Shown here: positions 10,255-29,981 of the stretch, piece after piece
Numbering within the stretch: position 1 is the stretch's first letter
How the letters are laid out: each line of letters starts with the position of its first letter
Source: Paralichthys olivaceus
Taxonomy: Eukaryota > Chordata > Actinopteri > Pleuronectiformes > Paralichthyidae
Assembly (NCBI RefSeq): GCF_024713975.1
Contig: NC_091112.1
Span: forward strand, 472,001-536,000
DNA length: 64,000 nucleotides
Direction: 5' to 3'
The notes under the pieces: model-generated
Told to the model about the DNA's origin: nothing
What the model saw: the letters and a program-made list of their open reading frames with translations, nothing else
The model's database searches: none
Program-made: the position numbers and the translations under genes

Positions 10255-10520
10255 GAGCTCTGATTGGCTGACTCGCTTGCCAATCATACGTGTACCTGCG
10301 ATGTGTTGACGTTGGTTGGCTAATTTACCTGTCAATCAAAATGCAACCGCCCCATTGGGCCGAGCCCCCCAGGAAGAGGTTCTATTGGTTCTCTCTCCCG
10401 TCCATCAGCTGCTGCGCTGTAAGTGGGCGGTACCTTGCCGAGCAGCCGCTGTTTCCTTGTGTGTGTCAGAAGCTGCGAGAACCGAGAAGCTCCGGTTCAC
10501 CGAGAAGCTCCGGTTCACCG
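10255..10520 (+). promoter_or_regulatory. atf6b promoter with four CCAAT boxes
   Basis: Four NF-Y-type CCAAT/ATTGG motifs lie at 10263-10267, 10280-10284, 10354-10358 and 10384-10388, followed by GC-rich sequence with a duplicated ACCGAGAAGCTCCGGTTC segment near 10480-10520. There is no TATA box. NF-Y clusters are typical of ER-stress and housekeeping promoters. I did not find a full ER-stress element (CCAAT-N9-CCACG). The first 207 bases before the start codon also contain short GTTAGCC repeats. Confidence 0.55.
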
Positions 10521-10727
10521 AGCCGCGAGCCCGAGACCCTCCGGATATTTATATTCATGCTCCCGGGACCTCTTTGTGTGTCTACGTCTATCTACGTAAC
10601 CCGGAAGCAGACGGACGAAGAGAAGCTGCCGTGAACACCCCCCACCTGAAGCTAGCTGTTAGCCGTTAGCCGTTAGCTCGTCGTTAGCCTCCGCACTCTC
10701 CGCCGCTCTCACGCCGCCTCTGAGGCG

Positions 10728-17697
<6,970 letters not shown>

Positions 17698-18960
17698 GGG
17701 GGCGTCGCCATAGTGATGGTGCACAAAAGAAGCGACGGACGGTGGAAAACGTTGAGAAAGTCACTTTAACTTTTCTCCTCTTTCTACAACAACTCTTTTC
17801 CTGCAGGAAACAGAAAAGTGTCTAAAGTTTAAATCCTGTCCACTCGTCTCTAAACTCCTGTCGATACGAAAAGTTTGGAAGATAACGTCCTAATATATAA
17901 AATATATTGTACAAATGAAAATCTCCCAGCAGCAGCCTGCACTTAGACAAAGTGCTGCTTATTAATATTTAATGTGAAAACGTTGACTGAATGAAATGTT
18001 TGTGTTGGAGCTAAAAGTTTTTTATTCAAGGAAAGTCTCTGCGCGTCCGCACTGAGTCGACCGACAGGTGGCGCTGCAGCAAAACTTCTGGCCTTTACTG
18101 CACTTTCACAGGAAGTGGATAAAACGTCTCGCCTGTTCCTGTAGCGAGAATCTGGTTATTAACAGGAGAAACGTTTTCCTCGACTCTGCTGATGCTCTCG
18201 TTTGTATATTTGTGTTTTTTGGCTCCAGATGTGGAGAAGAAATCAAACGCTGGAGTCCAGATGTTTGACTGACGGCTGCGTCATGACCAAGGATCCTAGT
18301 GTAAAAAAGACAAAGAGCGCTACAGGGAAACAGATGTTAAATTACTGGTGAAAATGTCTCAACCTGAACTCCAGCCCAGGTTTGGGGCCTTGCTCAAGGA
18401 CAAAAGTAAAATCAGATCCTTTGTCGTGCTGCGTCCGTCAGATTCATTGTTTTTGTCTTTTAATAGAAAAATCTTGTGGTTGTTTCGTGGGAAATATTTA
18501 ATAGATGTAAAATATCATTGTTGACTTTGTAGATATTTTTGTTTTTTTATATTTTTTTATTTTTTTTGAGGCTTTCAGTGAAACTTTTCTATTTTTTATT
18601 CTCGTCTTTCTTTCAAGGACCAATCACGTTTGTTCTTCAGTCTGTGCTCATCAGGATTTTCTCTCCTGTCTCGATATATTTATGAAAAATATAATTATAT
18701 GGATATTCAGTTTTTTTTATTGTACAGAATTAAGTTGTGAAGCTTCAGCTTTTCCAGAAAATGTAAAATCTGCCAAAACAATAAAATTGAGCCTCTTTGA
18801 CCTGTTGACTGAAATTTTTTCATCCGTAATTTGTAGGAAATGTTTTAGACCAAAAGTTTCAGATTTTTTAAATTGTGTAATAAAAGTTTTTCTTCTATTT
18901 CAGATTTTCTCTGAATCCTGAAAATTTTTTTAAATTTAAAATAAACATTTAATCTGTTAA
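17698..18960 (+). other. Likely atf6b 3' UTR
   Basis: AT-rich sequence after the atf6b stop without another gene. AATAAA occurs at about 18780 and at 18940-18945; the second is a plausible end of the transcript. Exact cleavage cannot be seen. Confidence 0.5.
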
Positions 18961-19034
18961 AAGTTTACATTAAAAAGTTCTGTTTACTTTGCATCATGGG
19001 AAATGTGGGATCGTATTTGTCAAGATGTTTCTGT

Positions 19035-19165
19035 CATTTCAGCTCGTTCTGATCTCACCGATGTTTGTTCATCTGATCAGTTTGGATTTAATTTGTTATT
19101 TGATGATAGTAAACCAGGCCCAGACGTCATGATTGACAGCCGAGACTCACTCCTGATTGGTCTAG
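19035..19165 (+). repeat. Dispersed repeat shared with 44685-44770
   Basis: Both copies have TCATTTCAG(C/G)TCGTTCT, then a GTTTG-ATTATTTGATGATA stretch and a following ATGATTGACAGC. The reading frame over this copy (19003-19260) is therefore repeat sequence, not a gene. Confidence 0.6.
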
Positions 19166-19495
19166 AGGAGTCAATGGGCGTGACCTTGAGACCAGGGTTC
19201 AATAATGATTTCATCCCAATTATCACTTTGTACAATCAGCAACAGAAGCTTTTAATGTGAAATTGTCAAATGTAACATTTGTGTTTGGACATTTCAACAC
19301 TTTTTATTAAGATGTTTTAATTATTATTAATTTAAAAGAATAAATTTCATATAAATCATAGAGAAAAGAAACGAAGATGAGATTTTTCCTTTGACCACCA
19401 GAGGGCGACAGAGCAGAGGAACAGGAAGTGGAGACTGAGGGAAACTGACGTGAAAACGTGAAAATATCTCAGTGCGAAATATTGTTGATTTAAAT

Positions 19496-19748
19496 TAAAT
19501 CATAACAATCAACAGTTATAATAATCAACAATCATAATAATCAACAATCATAACAATCAACAGTTATAATAATCAACAATCATAACAATCAACAATCATA
19601 ATAATCAACAATCATAACAATCAACAATCATAATAATCAACAATCATAACAATCAACAATCATAATAATCAACAATCATAACAATCAACAATCATAATAA
19701 TCAACAGTTATAATAATCAACAATCATAATAATCAACAATCATAACAG
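19496..19748. repeat. AT-rich minisatellite (AACAATCATAAT units)
   Basis: About 20 copies of a 12-13-base unit AATCAACAATCATAA, with alternating AACAATC and AATAATC variants. No gene content. Confidence 0.95.
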
Positions 19749-19909
19749 TCATCCATTTGGACCGGACTCCTCCCCCACTTGGACGAGACTCCTCCCCCAT
19801 CCAGCCCCTGATCACATGATAGAAATCCTCTGATCATGTGATCACCTGTGTTCTCTGATGTGTGTTGGTGACGCAGGTGTGTAGTTCAACTCTTCTGTGA
19901 CACTTCTGT

Positions 19910-20320
19910 TAATGTGTGTGTGTGTTAATGTGTGTTTGTGTGGTTTGTGTTAATGTGTGTGTGTTTGGTTTGTGTTAGATGTGTGTGTGTTTGGTTTGTG
20001 TTAGTGTGTGTGTGTTTGGTTTGTGTTAGTGTGTGTGTGTTTGGTTTGTGTGTTAGTGTGTGTTGGTGTGCGTTTGGTTTGTGTTAGTGTGTGTGTGTTT
20101 GGTTTGTGTGTTAGTGTGTGTTGGTGTGTGTGTGGTTTGTGTTAATGTGTGTGTGTTTGGTTTGTGTGTTAGTGTGTGTAGGTGTGTGTTTGGTTTGTGT
20201 GTGTGTGTGTGTGGTTTGTGTTAATGTGTGTGTGTTTGGTTTGTGTGTTAGTGTGTGTTGGTGTGTGTTTGGTTTGTGTTAGTGTGTGTTAGTGTGTGTT
20301 GGTGTGTGTTGGTGTGTTTA
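19910..20320. repeat. GT-rich minisatellite (GTTTGGTTTGTGTTA units)
   Basis: About 18 imperfect copies of units of roughly 26-34 bases containing GTGTGTGTTTGGTTTGTG. Non-coding. Confidence 0.93.
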
Positions 20321-20554
20321 TTGTATCTGAGGAATCGTCTCTGCTGCAGGAACCATGTGATCAACACTTTGGTCAAGTGGACGGTTCGTTGTCGTCACGT
20401 TTGATTTCCAGTAAAATGTTGTGTCAAGTTTATTCCTGTTGAAAACAAACGTGAGGAGAAAGTTGTGTTGTTAAATTCAGCTTTGAACGGTTTGTACGGA
20501 CGTTGAGGATGTGACATCATTCAAATATGTGTGAATGTACACGTGTGTGATATG

Positions 20555-20702
20555 ACAGCAGGTTTTCATGTTGAACGTCTGTTCTTGTGAACGTGATATC
20601 TCAACTACACAACGAGGGAATTTCTTCAAGTTCGGTACAAATGTTCCGTTTGACTCAACGATGAACTGATTAGATTTCAAAGGTCAAAGGTCAAAGGTCA
20701 CA
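20555..20702 (+). repeat. Dispersed teleost repeat with triple AGGTCA
   Basis: Contains GTGAACGTGATATCTCAACT, GAATTTCTTCAAGTTCGG, ATGAACTGATTAGATTTC and ends AAAGGTCAAAGGTCAAAGGTCA. Related copies on the other strand occur at 22150-22300 and 53890-54140. The three AGGTCA half-sites spaced by one base are DR1 motifs. Confidence 0.7.
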
Positions 20703-21835
20703 ACCATCAAACTCCCTTTGATCAAGCTGCTGGTTTACGAATCAGCGGAGGAGACACTGACCTCTGTGTTAAAGTCCAGTGTTACTGTGACTGGTTGCCC
20801 CTGACGACCAGTGAGTCACATCCTCTGCAATGACGCCATCCAACTTCACGGGGTCAGAGAAATCCTCCAACTCCCACAATCCAACATTCCTTCGGTGTGT
20901 TTCCAGGCTGCTCGGCAACGGAACTCTGTGAGAAAAGATCAAGATGACGACGACGACCCAGAGACACGAGTGATTTATTTCAAAAGATCCACGAATCAAA
21001 GTTTATTCACATCAAACACTTTGATGAAGAAGGTCCAGATGAGTTTATTTAGAACGTTAAGATAAAAGAAACTAAATTAGTTGTTTTCGTCTCGTTGTTT
21101 CATCAAAGCCTCACGTTGATCTTCAAACGACATATCATTGAAATTAGAAATATAAAACACTGGTCCTGGTCTCGTACACAGACTCAGTTTTACTCTACTT
21201 CAGTTGTCGAGTACAGTTGATTGTAGGAGTTTATTTTGCAGATATTTCTTTGACTTTGGGTAAAGGGGTGTGGCTGCTCTCTCCTTTACCTGTTTCATGT
21301 CTTTGATCTGTTGTAGACGAGGATCCACGAGTTCTGAGGCTTTTATTGAAACCTGAAGGCGTCACAGAGAAGAGCTGCTCCTCTTCCTCTCAAACAAGGA
21401 TCAGTTGTTTGAGTTTCCTCAGTTTAGTTTGAGAAGAGAAGAGAAGCTGCAGTTTGAGTTCCGATGATGTTTTATTCTTCGGAGCAGGAACTGATCCGCT
21501 CAGATTTTCTCGCTGCCAGACTTTTCCACTGAACTTCTGTTTTCGTTCTTTCTCTTTGTGTCCGTCACATCGGGTTCTTTTTATTTTCCACCTCAGACCG
21601 ATCGATGTCCTCGTCTCTCGTCAGATAAGACATCTGTAAAGACGACAGGTTTCCACGTCGTGACTCAGACTGATCGTTCAGATTCTGACAGGATCGCATT
21701 TCATGAGTTTGGTTCCAGGTCGGAGGAAACATCTGGTTTCATCAGGACGTAGATTTCAGCTGGTGGAGATCAGGAAAGTAAAGAAACTGAACATTTGTAC
21801 CTGCAGGTGATTTCATGCAGAGAGGAAGTGAAAGG

Positions 21836-22330
21836 TCACAATAAAATAATATCAATAAAAGCTGAGTCTCCCTCAGAGGACGAGATCGACCCGTCCCACG
21901 GAGGAGGCGTCTTCCAGTTGTAGTTGTTAACGTGTGTGATGTCAGCTGTTCGGTTGAGTTGAAGCATCGCTGGCTCCGTCACCTCTTTGAAAAATGGTTT
22001 TCTCGCTGAAGAGCAATGAATCCTGGGATATGTTGGGCTGAGAAGGATCCACAGGTCGGAGCCTTTGTTTTGAAATGACATAATCAGTCTTCAAATGAGA
22101 CACAGCTAAAGGTTTCTGAAGTTAAGAGTTCAGTTAAAGTACTGAAAACAGAAACGTGTGATGAGGTCACACTGACCTTTGACCCTCGACCTCCCAAATC
22201 TAATCACTTCATCTGTGAGTTGACGTGAACGTTGTCAGATTTGAAGATGATCCATCAAGATGTTCCTGAGATATCGTGTTCACAAAAATATTAAGTGCAG
22301 AGAACCTGAAAACATAACGCATCCGGCCAC
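21836..22330. repeat. Two dispersed repeat copies
   Basis: About 22018-22060, inverted relative to 26285-26330, shares the TCCTGGGATATGTTGGGC and GGATCCAC blocks. About 22150-22300 is the inverse of the 20555-20702 family (TGACCTTTGACC, TCTAATCACTTCATC, TGAGATATCGTGTTCAC). Neither has a convincing reading frame. Confidence 0.55.
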
Positions 22331-23022
22331 TAGGTGTCACCAACATGGAGGAATGAAAACGTTAAAGCTGAGAAGAGAAAAACTAAATAAAGATAAAAAG
22401 ATTAGAGCCATGATCAGAGAAGATTTGAACAGTTAAAGGTTAAAAAGTTTTAAAGCTTCAGAGAGAATTTAGTGGGATTTGAATAAAGTCGTCGTCTTTA
22501 AATCGTTTCCAGAGTTTCGGAAACAAATGACTCAGTCGATTATTTCTGTCACACATTCATTTGTTAAAGAGCAAACGTGAGTTTCCCTGATTCACAGAGA
22601 CGTTTGCAGACGTCACGGAACTTTGTGATGGAACCGAACTTCATGGACTCTTCAGCGAATCAGATCAAAGCTCGAGTTCATCGACCAACAGAAGCTTCTC
22701 TGAATCACGAGGATCAAAGAAAAAACACGTGACTGTAGACGAAGATAATTCATGACCAGTTATTTGATATATAATCTAAACTGCAGCGAGCCACCAGGGG
22801 GCGGGGTGATGTCCAGCTTTATTCTTCTTATTTATTCTTTTGACTCTTTGAGTCAGTTTATTTGTTTCATGGAAAAAACATGAAATTTTATTTTTAAGTC
22901 ACAATTTGTCTCAAACTAATGTGACGACTTATTTCTTTAAAATTTAAGTTTCAGCTTGTTGTGATTTACAGTCTGAGGAGGAACCTCTCACCTGGGAACC
23001 ATTAACCTGACAGCTGTGCTTC

Positions 23023-23068
23023 CGGGGGGGGGGGGGGGGGGGGGGGTGCAGTCATGTGTCCCCAATAA

Positions 23069-23115
<47 letters not shown>

Positions 23116-23200
23116 CAGCCAGATGTTCAGGTTTGAACTGATGGTTTTTACAGCTGAGAGTGAAATATGCTTCACTAATGTTAAACAGGGACCTGCAGGC

Positions 23201-23243
<43 letters not shown>
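23023..23243. repeat. Poly-G tract with inverted GT and CA microsatellites
   Basis: A run of about 24 G (23023-23046), a GT repeat at 23070-23110 and a CA repeat at 23203-23242. GT and CA runs separated by about 90 bases could pair as a hairpin. Non-coding. Confidence 0.95.
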
Positions 23244-24635
23244 CTGTTTCCTGTCCGTCTCTGTTATAGTAACTTGACTCACTTAGTCACAGAAATTGTT
23301 TATTTTGAGAGAAACGTTTACCAACAGTCAATAAAGCAGGAGGTATCTGCAGCGCCCCCTGGTGGTTGGCTACAGGTCCGGATGAGACACCGTCCAGACT
23401 TTGGCTGAACATGCATCACTGCTCACACTGGACGTGAATAACATGTGGTCTCCTCCATGTTAACAGCTGGATCAAGGTTGAAGTTTACAAATGCAGTCGT
23501 GTGGATTTCAGACCTTTTTTCTTTCTGCTTCTGTTCCTTTATTGCCGACTGTGACGAGGTGACACGCCCCTGACCTCTGACCTCTGACCTCAGAGGACAG
23601 ACTGAAAAGTGAGTGAAGGGTCTGAGACGCTGAAGAATGTGATGATCAGTGCAGCAGCAGTGAGGAGGAGGAGGAGGAGGATGAAGATGTGTTTCCTGCT
23701 GGACCTGCATGACATCACTGTTTGTTCTCCCGGCAGCTCTCACCGTCACGTATTTAGTTTCCCGGTGATAAAACCAACTCACTCCACAGATGTGGCTCCA
23801 GAAGCCGTCGTTCTCCCGTCGCCTCGACAAACACGAGTCGGACGACACCGTTGCTCAGGCCGCGCCCGACGCTGAGTGACGTCCATCTGACAGAGACAGA
23901 GAATGATTTCACCTTTTGAAAATAATTTAAACATTGAATTAAATGTTAAATATTAACTTTTCCTGCAGGTTGAATAAATAGTGATGCACTTTATTGTCCA
24001 CTAGGGGGAGATCTAAATGAATTGGTTCTCGTCTGTTTCCACTGAACATAAATCAACTGCTTCACCTGAAACTAACCTTTAATTCTCTTCACAGAAAATA
24101 TGAATGAAACTCAGCAGCTCTTTCATTCTGTCTGTTTTTCTGATCTCGGTCTCGTTCTCTCCAGGTTTCTGTCCTCCAGTCTTTTACGAGTGGACGGTAC
24201 GGAGCCCCATATGGTGAACGAATGAATGATGGAGGGGAGGAAGAGGAGAAGAAAGAGAGAGAGGTGAAGCACATGTCGGAGATGGAGGGAAAAAAAGGAC
24301 AAAGGTGGGCAGAAAATATTTGTGTCTCTAATAAAAGCTGCCCTCCCGTCCCTCTCTTCACCTCCGTCTCCCTGAGGAGTGAGTGGAGGTTTCTTGATGT
24401 TCCTCCAGTTCTTCTCTCTGATGGAAAACCAGAGACACGAGGTCACGCATGAGGAAACTACCAAAACAACCAAAACTACCAAAACTACCAAAACAGGTTC
24501 AAGTGAGCAAACGTTTGTTTTGTATTTAAAACTTAAAGACTTTTTGTGTTTGACCCAAAATGACGTCATCACCACAAGATGGCAGCTTTTGGATCCGGGA
24601 TATTTTGGCTTCATTACTGTGGAGAGGGTTTAAAC

Positions 24636-24636
<1 letters not shown>

Positions 24637-24724
<88 letters not shown>

Positions 24725-24730
24725 ACACAC
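24637..24730. repeat. CA microsatellite, about 45 units
   Basis: Nearly perfect CA run next to a dispersed-repeat fragment (ATGGCAGCTTTTGGATCC, GATATTTTGGCTTC). No gene. Confidence 0.95.
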
Positions 24731-27700
24731 CAGTGTTAATCTGCTGTGTGTGTTGATGATGATGACATCAGTGGACGACTTGGTTGTGTTTATTTTATCT
24801 TGGATGTTAAAGACTCAAACTGCTGGTTTTACAGTTGGAGCAGCTGGAGCTTACATGAACATTACACCACAATCAGCACCGACCACCTCTGCCACCGTTT
24901 TCACAAGTTTTCATTAGTTTTCACAAGTTTTCCATGAAGGGTTTATCGTCTGATCGGTTCAGTGAAGTGAGTCAGCAGCACATTTATCACAGCGCCCAGT
25001 GAACGTTGTGTTCTGTTGGATTGACGTGAACAGGAGGAAACATTCATCGAGCAGGAAGCTGTTGCTCGACTGTAAATCTCCTCCTCGCTGACGCCCTGTG
25101 CTGCTCACATGTGCTGCGTGTGGCGGAGGTGAGAAGAGGCTGTGAGTTATTTCACCGCTGGCGGTTGGCGTGACGAGGATCAGACACAGAGCGAGGACTG
25201 TACGGCAGGAAACTGAGAACCGATACCTCACGCAGTCCAACAACACGGCAGCGTTTCAGTCTGAACTCTGGCGAGGGTCAGACTCCTCTGAAGCCTCGGC
25301 CGTCACACGCAGGTCGACTAATCGTAGTTTGATCCCGTCTCCGGAGTCAGGAAGCATCAGTTTGCTCCGGCTCCTCACGGAGGCAGAGTTCTGGAGAAGT
25401 TCTCCAGCTCTGTTCTTCTGTTGGTCGGTTCGGCTCAACATGTTAGAATGTTGTTGTTAGCGTGTAGCTCAAAGCATTGCTGTCTGGACACGATGTGGAC
25501 ACGGTCCCGACTTGTTCTTTGACTTCATCGCTCTCTCTCTTCTCCTGTCATGACTCGACTCTGTCTCATCCACAAAAAGGCTTAAAACCCATAAACATGA
25601 GCAGAGATGTTGATTCTTCAGAACAGCTGGTTTCTGGATGAATGTTCAGTGAAAATGACTCAGACACTTTTCTTTTCTTTTCCTCTGGATGATCTGGTTT
25701 CCTCCCTCGTCCTCTAACCCTCCTCGCTCGTAACGACCTGTTTCCTCTGCCGTCAGGACGATTTCTCCGTTTTCTTTCTCTTATTAAAATGACACTTTTC
25801 CACTTTGCTCACGGTTCCAGTTTGGTGGCTGATGTGTTTTCATGGTGTAAACTGTTCGGTCCCCGTCACAGCTGGATTCAGAATCAAATGCACGAGCGTC
25901 AGCAGCGAGACAGAAGTTGTTCTCATCAGGGACAGAAGGATTAGATTTACTGGTCACTGGTGGACACGTAGGAACACGAGACACTCGGTGTAAAAGAGAT
26001 TTCAGTTTGTCAGCATGACGATAATCTTTAACCATCAAAGTGCCGCTGAGGCTCATGGGATAGAAGACAAACACAAAGACAAAAAACAACGAGCGAATGA
26101 AACCACAGGAAAACTTTCAACCTGCTGTCGGTGAACTTGTTTTTCTTCTTCTTCTTCTTTTATTCTGTGAATCACTTTGTGTTTGTTTGTATGAAAAGTC
26201 TGATTGACGGAGTCACACACGTCCTTTTGTCCTGTTCTTCAAAGCCTAATCGAGAGATGCGTCCAATCTCCGAGCAACGAACCAACCAACAGGTGGATCC
26301 CTCTCGGGCCAACGTATCCCAGGATTCGAGGTCGGAGCTCGATCCTTCCGGCGAAGCGCTCCAGAGGTCGTCTGGGACAGAGACAGATGAGTCACCTGCC
26401 CAGAGGTTGAGCATCGAAGAGCGAAACCAACAGAGTCTGATTCAAGGACAATGGTCTCTGGTGACGCTGCGTCTGTGTGCAGCCCGTTCTCTGTCGTACG
26501 TCGCTCACACTCATCTGGGGTTCGGAATCTTCCACGCGAGGAATTATAGAAACAGAGATCTGGTCGGTGGACGACCCGCTGCACCTCCTGAGCCACAGCT
26601 TGAGCTCAACAAGCGATGGCTGACAGATGCTTCCACCTGTTCACACAGGGGTTGATGGTCTGTGTCATGTGAACAACATGGACCCAGAGCGGAACTGTTT
26701 ATAATGTGTGTGAACCGTGTGTGAGCCGTGTGTGAGCCGTGTGTGAACCGTGTGTGAACCGTGCACACGCTCAGTTCGTGGTCACACACAGAGTCTTCAT
26801 CACTGAATCTGTGTGAACGCTCACAGGCGCCTGAAGATCAGGATGAAAAACAGATTCTGTCTTTGTCTCAACGAGACTCCAGAGATCCGAGTTTCAAACT
26901 GGTTCAGGTTTCTCACGTGTTCTGTTCAACGATTTGGTTCAAAGTGACGACGGGTGAAGTTTTTTACTTTTTAGATTCTAAAACTGGAAAAACAAGACAA
27001 ATGGAAATTCAAGTATTTCTTTAATTCTGGGAAAATGTGATTTTAAGATTTGTTTTCTAAAATGAAAACAAATGAAATATCTGCACATTTAACCTCAGTT
27101 TAGTTTTGTTCTTATTTATCTGTTATTCTCGGACTTTTTTAGAATCGAACAAACCAACGGGGGTGAAATCACCTCTTCACCGAAGGAGGTAAAAACTTCT
27201 AAATGTACATGAATCCAGACCTGCCCTCCACAGCTGGGCAGATGTTTCACCTTTAGATTTAACGATAACAGAAAATAGTTTTCATATTTTTCAGAACCCT
27301 TCGTGGATCTGGATCTGTATTGAGACGTTCAGCCTCCTGTTGCTGGAGGTAAAACGGTGAAGTGAGTGAAGTATGTGGAGCTTCTGTGCGGAGACGCCCG
27401 GGGGGAGGGGGGCAGTGACAGTTACTGCACCCTGGAGCTCCGTCAGGATTTAACACCACCTAGTAACTGAATCATAAAGTTAATTGGCCTTCGACCCGTC
27501 GACCAGCGATCCTGAAACAGTCTGAATCTCCCCCTGCAGCGTTTAAACCCACCAACAATGATCCGCAGGTTTGATGCTGCGTCTCAATCGTCTGTTTAAA
27601 GGTCCAGTGTGTAAGATTCAGGTAGGGGGGGGTCAGGTGAGGGGTGTTCAGCTGCATTATGAAACTTCACCACTAGATGTCACTAAATTCTACACACTGA

Positions 27701-28120
27701 ACCTTTAAGACAGAAAAACAAGTTGTTTAAAAGGACTCAAAGACACAGGAGGAGTTTTGTGTTGGGGGTCAATCAGAGTTTAGGGTCGCGTCCTAAACTT
27801 GGAGCTTGATAAACTTGATTGGACTCAACGAACTGTTCTGAAAGTTGACTTCAGGTTCACTTCATCTTGGGGCTGATCCTCCCAGTTCATCATAAATATG
27901 CTGATTTCACTTCTAGATCGTGAGCTTCTATTTTTAATCTGCACAATACACGAGAGAGGATCCGAGTGAATTCAGGCTCCACTGAAAAGAGACAAAGCCA
28001 AAATATCTCAGACGGATTCAAAACACAAAAAAACATTTAAGATTCCGTCATAGATCCTCCACCCAGCAGGGACCTGGAGGGAGAGAGAGAATTCTTCAAC
28101 TATGAGAAAAGTTTACTGCT
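24731..28120. other. Intergenic region between atf6b and tnxb
   Basis: Part of the 12-kb interval without a gene I can support. It contains a dispersed-repeat copy at about 26285-26345, a TGTGTGAACCG tandem stretch at 26705-26765 and an element fragment at 27597-27710. The longest frame (26131-26655, 174 codons) covers a dispersed repeat and shows no recognisable domain, so it was not called. Confidence 0.6.
27597..27710 (+). mobile_element. Short derivative of the TTAA-ended element
   Basis: Begins TTTAAAGGTCCAGTGTGTAA and ends CACACTGAACCTTTAA, so both ends are kept but the interior is only about 80 bases, against 300-400 in the long copies. It still has CACCACTAGATGTCACTAAA. Confidence 0.7.
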
Positions 28121-28241
28121 CTCCTCCTCCTCCTCCTCCTCCTCCTCCTCCTCCTCCTCGTTTCTTTCCTCCTGCTGCTGGTTCTGTCGTTCAGAGCTTC
28201 ACGGAGCCGCAGGGAAACAGTCGTCACAGCTCTGAACAGGT
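28115..28241 (+). other. Possible non-coding first exon and promoter of tnxb
   Basis: A CTC-repeat run (about 28121-28160) and a GC-rich stretch end in AGCTCTGAACAG followed by GTAAAATC, a plausible donor. No start codon with a coding continuation is present. It would splice to sequence upstream of 29982. This is inference; transcript data would decide. Confidence 0.3.
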
Positions 28242-29829
28242 AAAATCATATTTATGATAATTCATAAATCTAAATCTTTCTCCGAATCTCATCGTCTGTA
28301 TTTATGAATCACTCTGTAAATAAATTCTAGATGAATTCAGCGTGCAAATGATTTACTCATCTATAAAGATTGATTCAATCACAGAAATTAAACTAATGTG
28401 ATCATTGATTTATTTCAGATTTTGAAGAATTTGTTGCTGTAGCTTTTGAAGATTTAAAAAAATATATATTTTCTGACATTTTAAGAAAGAAATCAGTTAA
28501 TTACCAGAAAATCTGATTAAAACATTTATTTCAGTTTGATTAGGAGATTTAATTTCTTCAGTTTTATTTGCTTGTGTGAAAAGAAAAAAGAAAAGTTAAA
28601 GTTTTTATGTTGTTTTGTGACTTTCAGATTCTTTAATGATCTTATCTGAATCATCTCTGACAGATTATTTCTCATCTCAAATAAAACAAAGCAGAAACGA
28701 GCTGATGAGGCTGAAACAAGTTGACGCAGGAATATTAAGTTGAATTAACGTGAAACTGGCTCGTTACAGTTTCAAATTCTTCTGGTTTCTGTCGGTCTGC
28801 GATGATTCAGATCTGCTGAAGATGTTTGACGACTGTTCAACGTTTCAGGATTTAAAATCTGCATCTAAAGCTGATTACAGGACTTTCAGATATTTAATTT
28901 ATACACAAGTCAGAGAAATGTCATCAGGTGATGTCATCAGGTCTCTGCAGCAAAACACCCATTCTCCAAACGGAGCGTGGTTGTGTGGCATTGTGGGTAA
29001 TGTAGGCATTAGGATGTAAACGATGTGGGGGTGGAAAGTTTCTGCTCATAAACTATAAAGAAACAACTTTGACAAACGTTTATTTAACGTCTGCTTTGAG
29101 TTTTTAGTTTGGTTCATGTCCCATCTGCAAACATGGAGGAGGCTGATCTGCAGTAAGTGTGGAAAGAAAAGTTATGGTTCAATATAAGATCAAAATCTTC
29201 ATCTTTAGTTTCAAATGAGTGAAAATGATTAAATTGTTACCAAATGATGAAACTGTAAAAAAGAGTTTCAGGTGAAATGAAACCAGAATAAAACCAAATG
29301 TATTCAAAGCTCCTGACTGAAAACCTGCTGATGTCACTGGACCAGTTGATTTCAGAGACAGATTCAAACAGCAGCAGTGAGACGACGTGAAGCTGACGAG
29401 TCTTTGTGATGAGCTTCCAGCAGCTGGAACATCTGTCGGCCGCAGGTTCATTAGAAGTGACTGAGGGCGACAGATGTAGATTAAAGTGCAGATGTGGAAC
29501 CATCACGTGAGTGTGTGAGCGGTTCAGAGGAAACTAATAATACGAGGATCATAGATTCACATGAAGGAGAATTTAAACCTTTTAGACTTTCTGTTTGAAA
29601 AATCAGAGAAATTCTGATTAAATTCAGATTTAAAAACTGAAACAAGCAAATGTATAAACAAAGTTGAGTCTTCGACATTAAAATCTGAACATGTTACAAT
29701 ATTTACACAAATGAGGTCGATTGTTTAAACCATAAAATCAACAGATTTCTCACTGACAGACACACAAACTGCTGATGGCTCCGTTTAGATGATTGTTGTG
29801 TTGAGCTGAGGTGAACTTTAGATTCCGTC

Positions 29830-29882
29830 TCAGGAGGAACGTCCCTGAGAGGAACGTCCCTGAGAGGAACGTCCCTGAGAGG
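29830..29882 (+). repeat. 15-bp tandem repeat in the tnxb leader
   Basis: Three full copies and one partial copy of GAGAGGAACGTCCCT, about 100 bases before the tnxb start codon. An in-frame extension upstream of the chosen start would read through it as an arginine-rich stretch; the hydrophobic signal at 29982 is the better start. Confidence 0.85.
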
Positions 29883-29981
29883 ACCAAGCAAAAACCACCA
29901 GCGGACGCCATCACCTGCGACGGATCTTCAGTCTCCACACCGGCTCAGGTTTCCCTAGTTTTTCCTGCTCTGACCCCGGCG

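Noticed and set aside
19003-19260. 85-codon frame after atf6b
   Set aside because: Its central part is a dispersed repeat also present in a tnxb intron (about 44685-44770).
20679-20702. Stand-alone nuclear-receptor enhancer
   Set aside because: The triple AGGTCA belongs to a dispersed repeat family, so it is reported as part of that family only.
26131-26655. 174-codon frame between atf6b and tnxb
   Set aside because: No recognisable domain, and it overlaps a dispersed repeat also found near 22018-22060. No splice or promoter support was seen.
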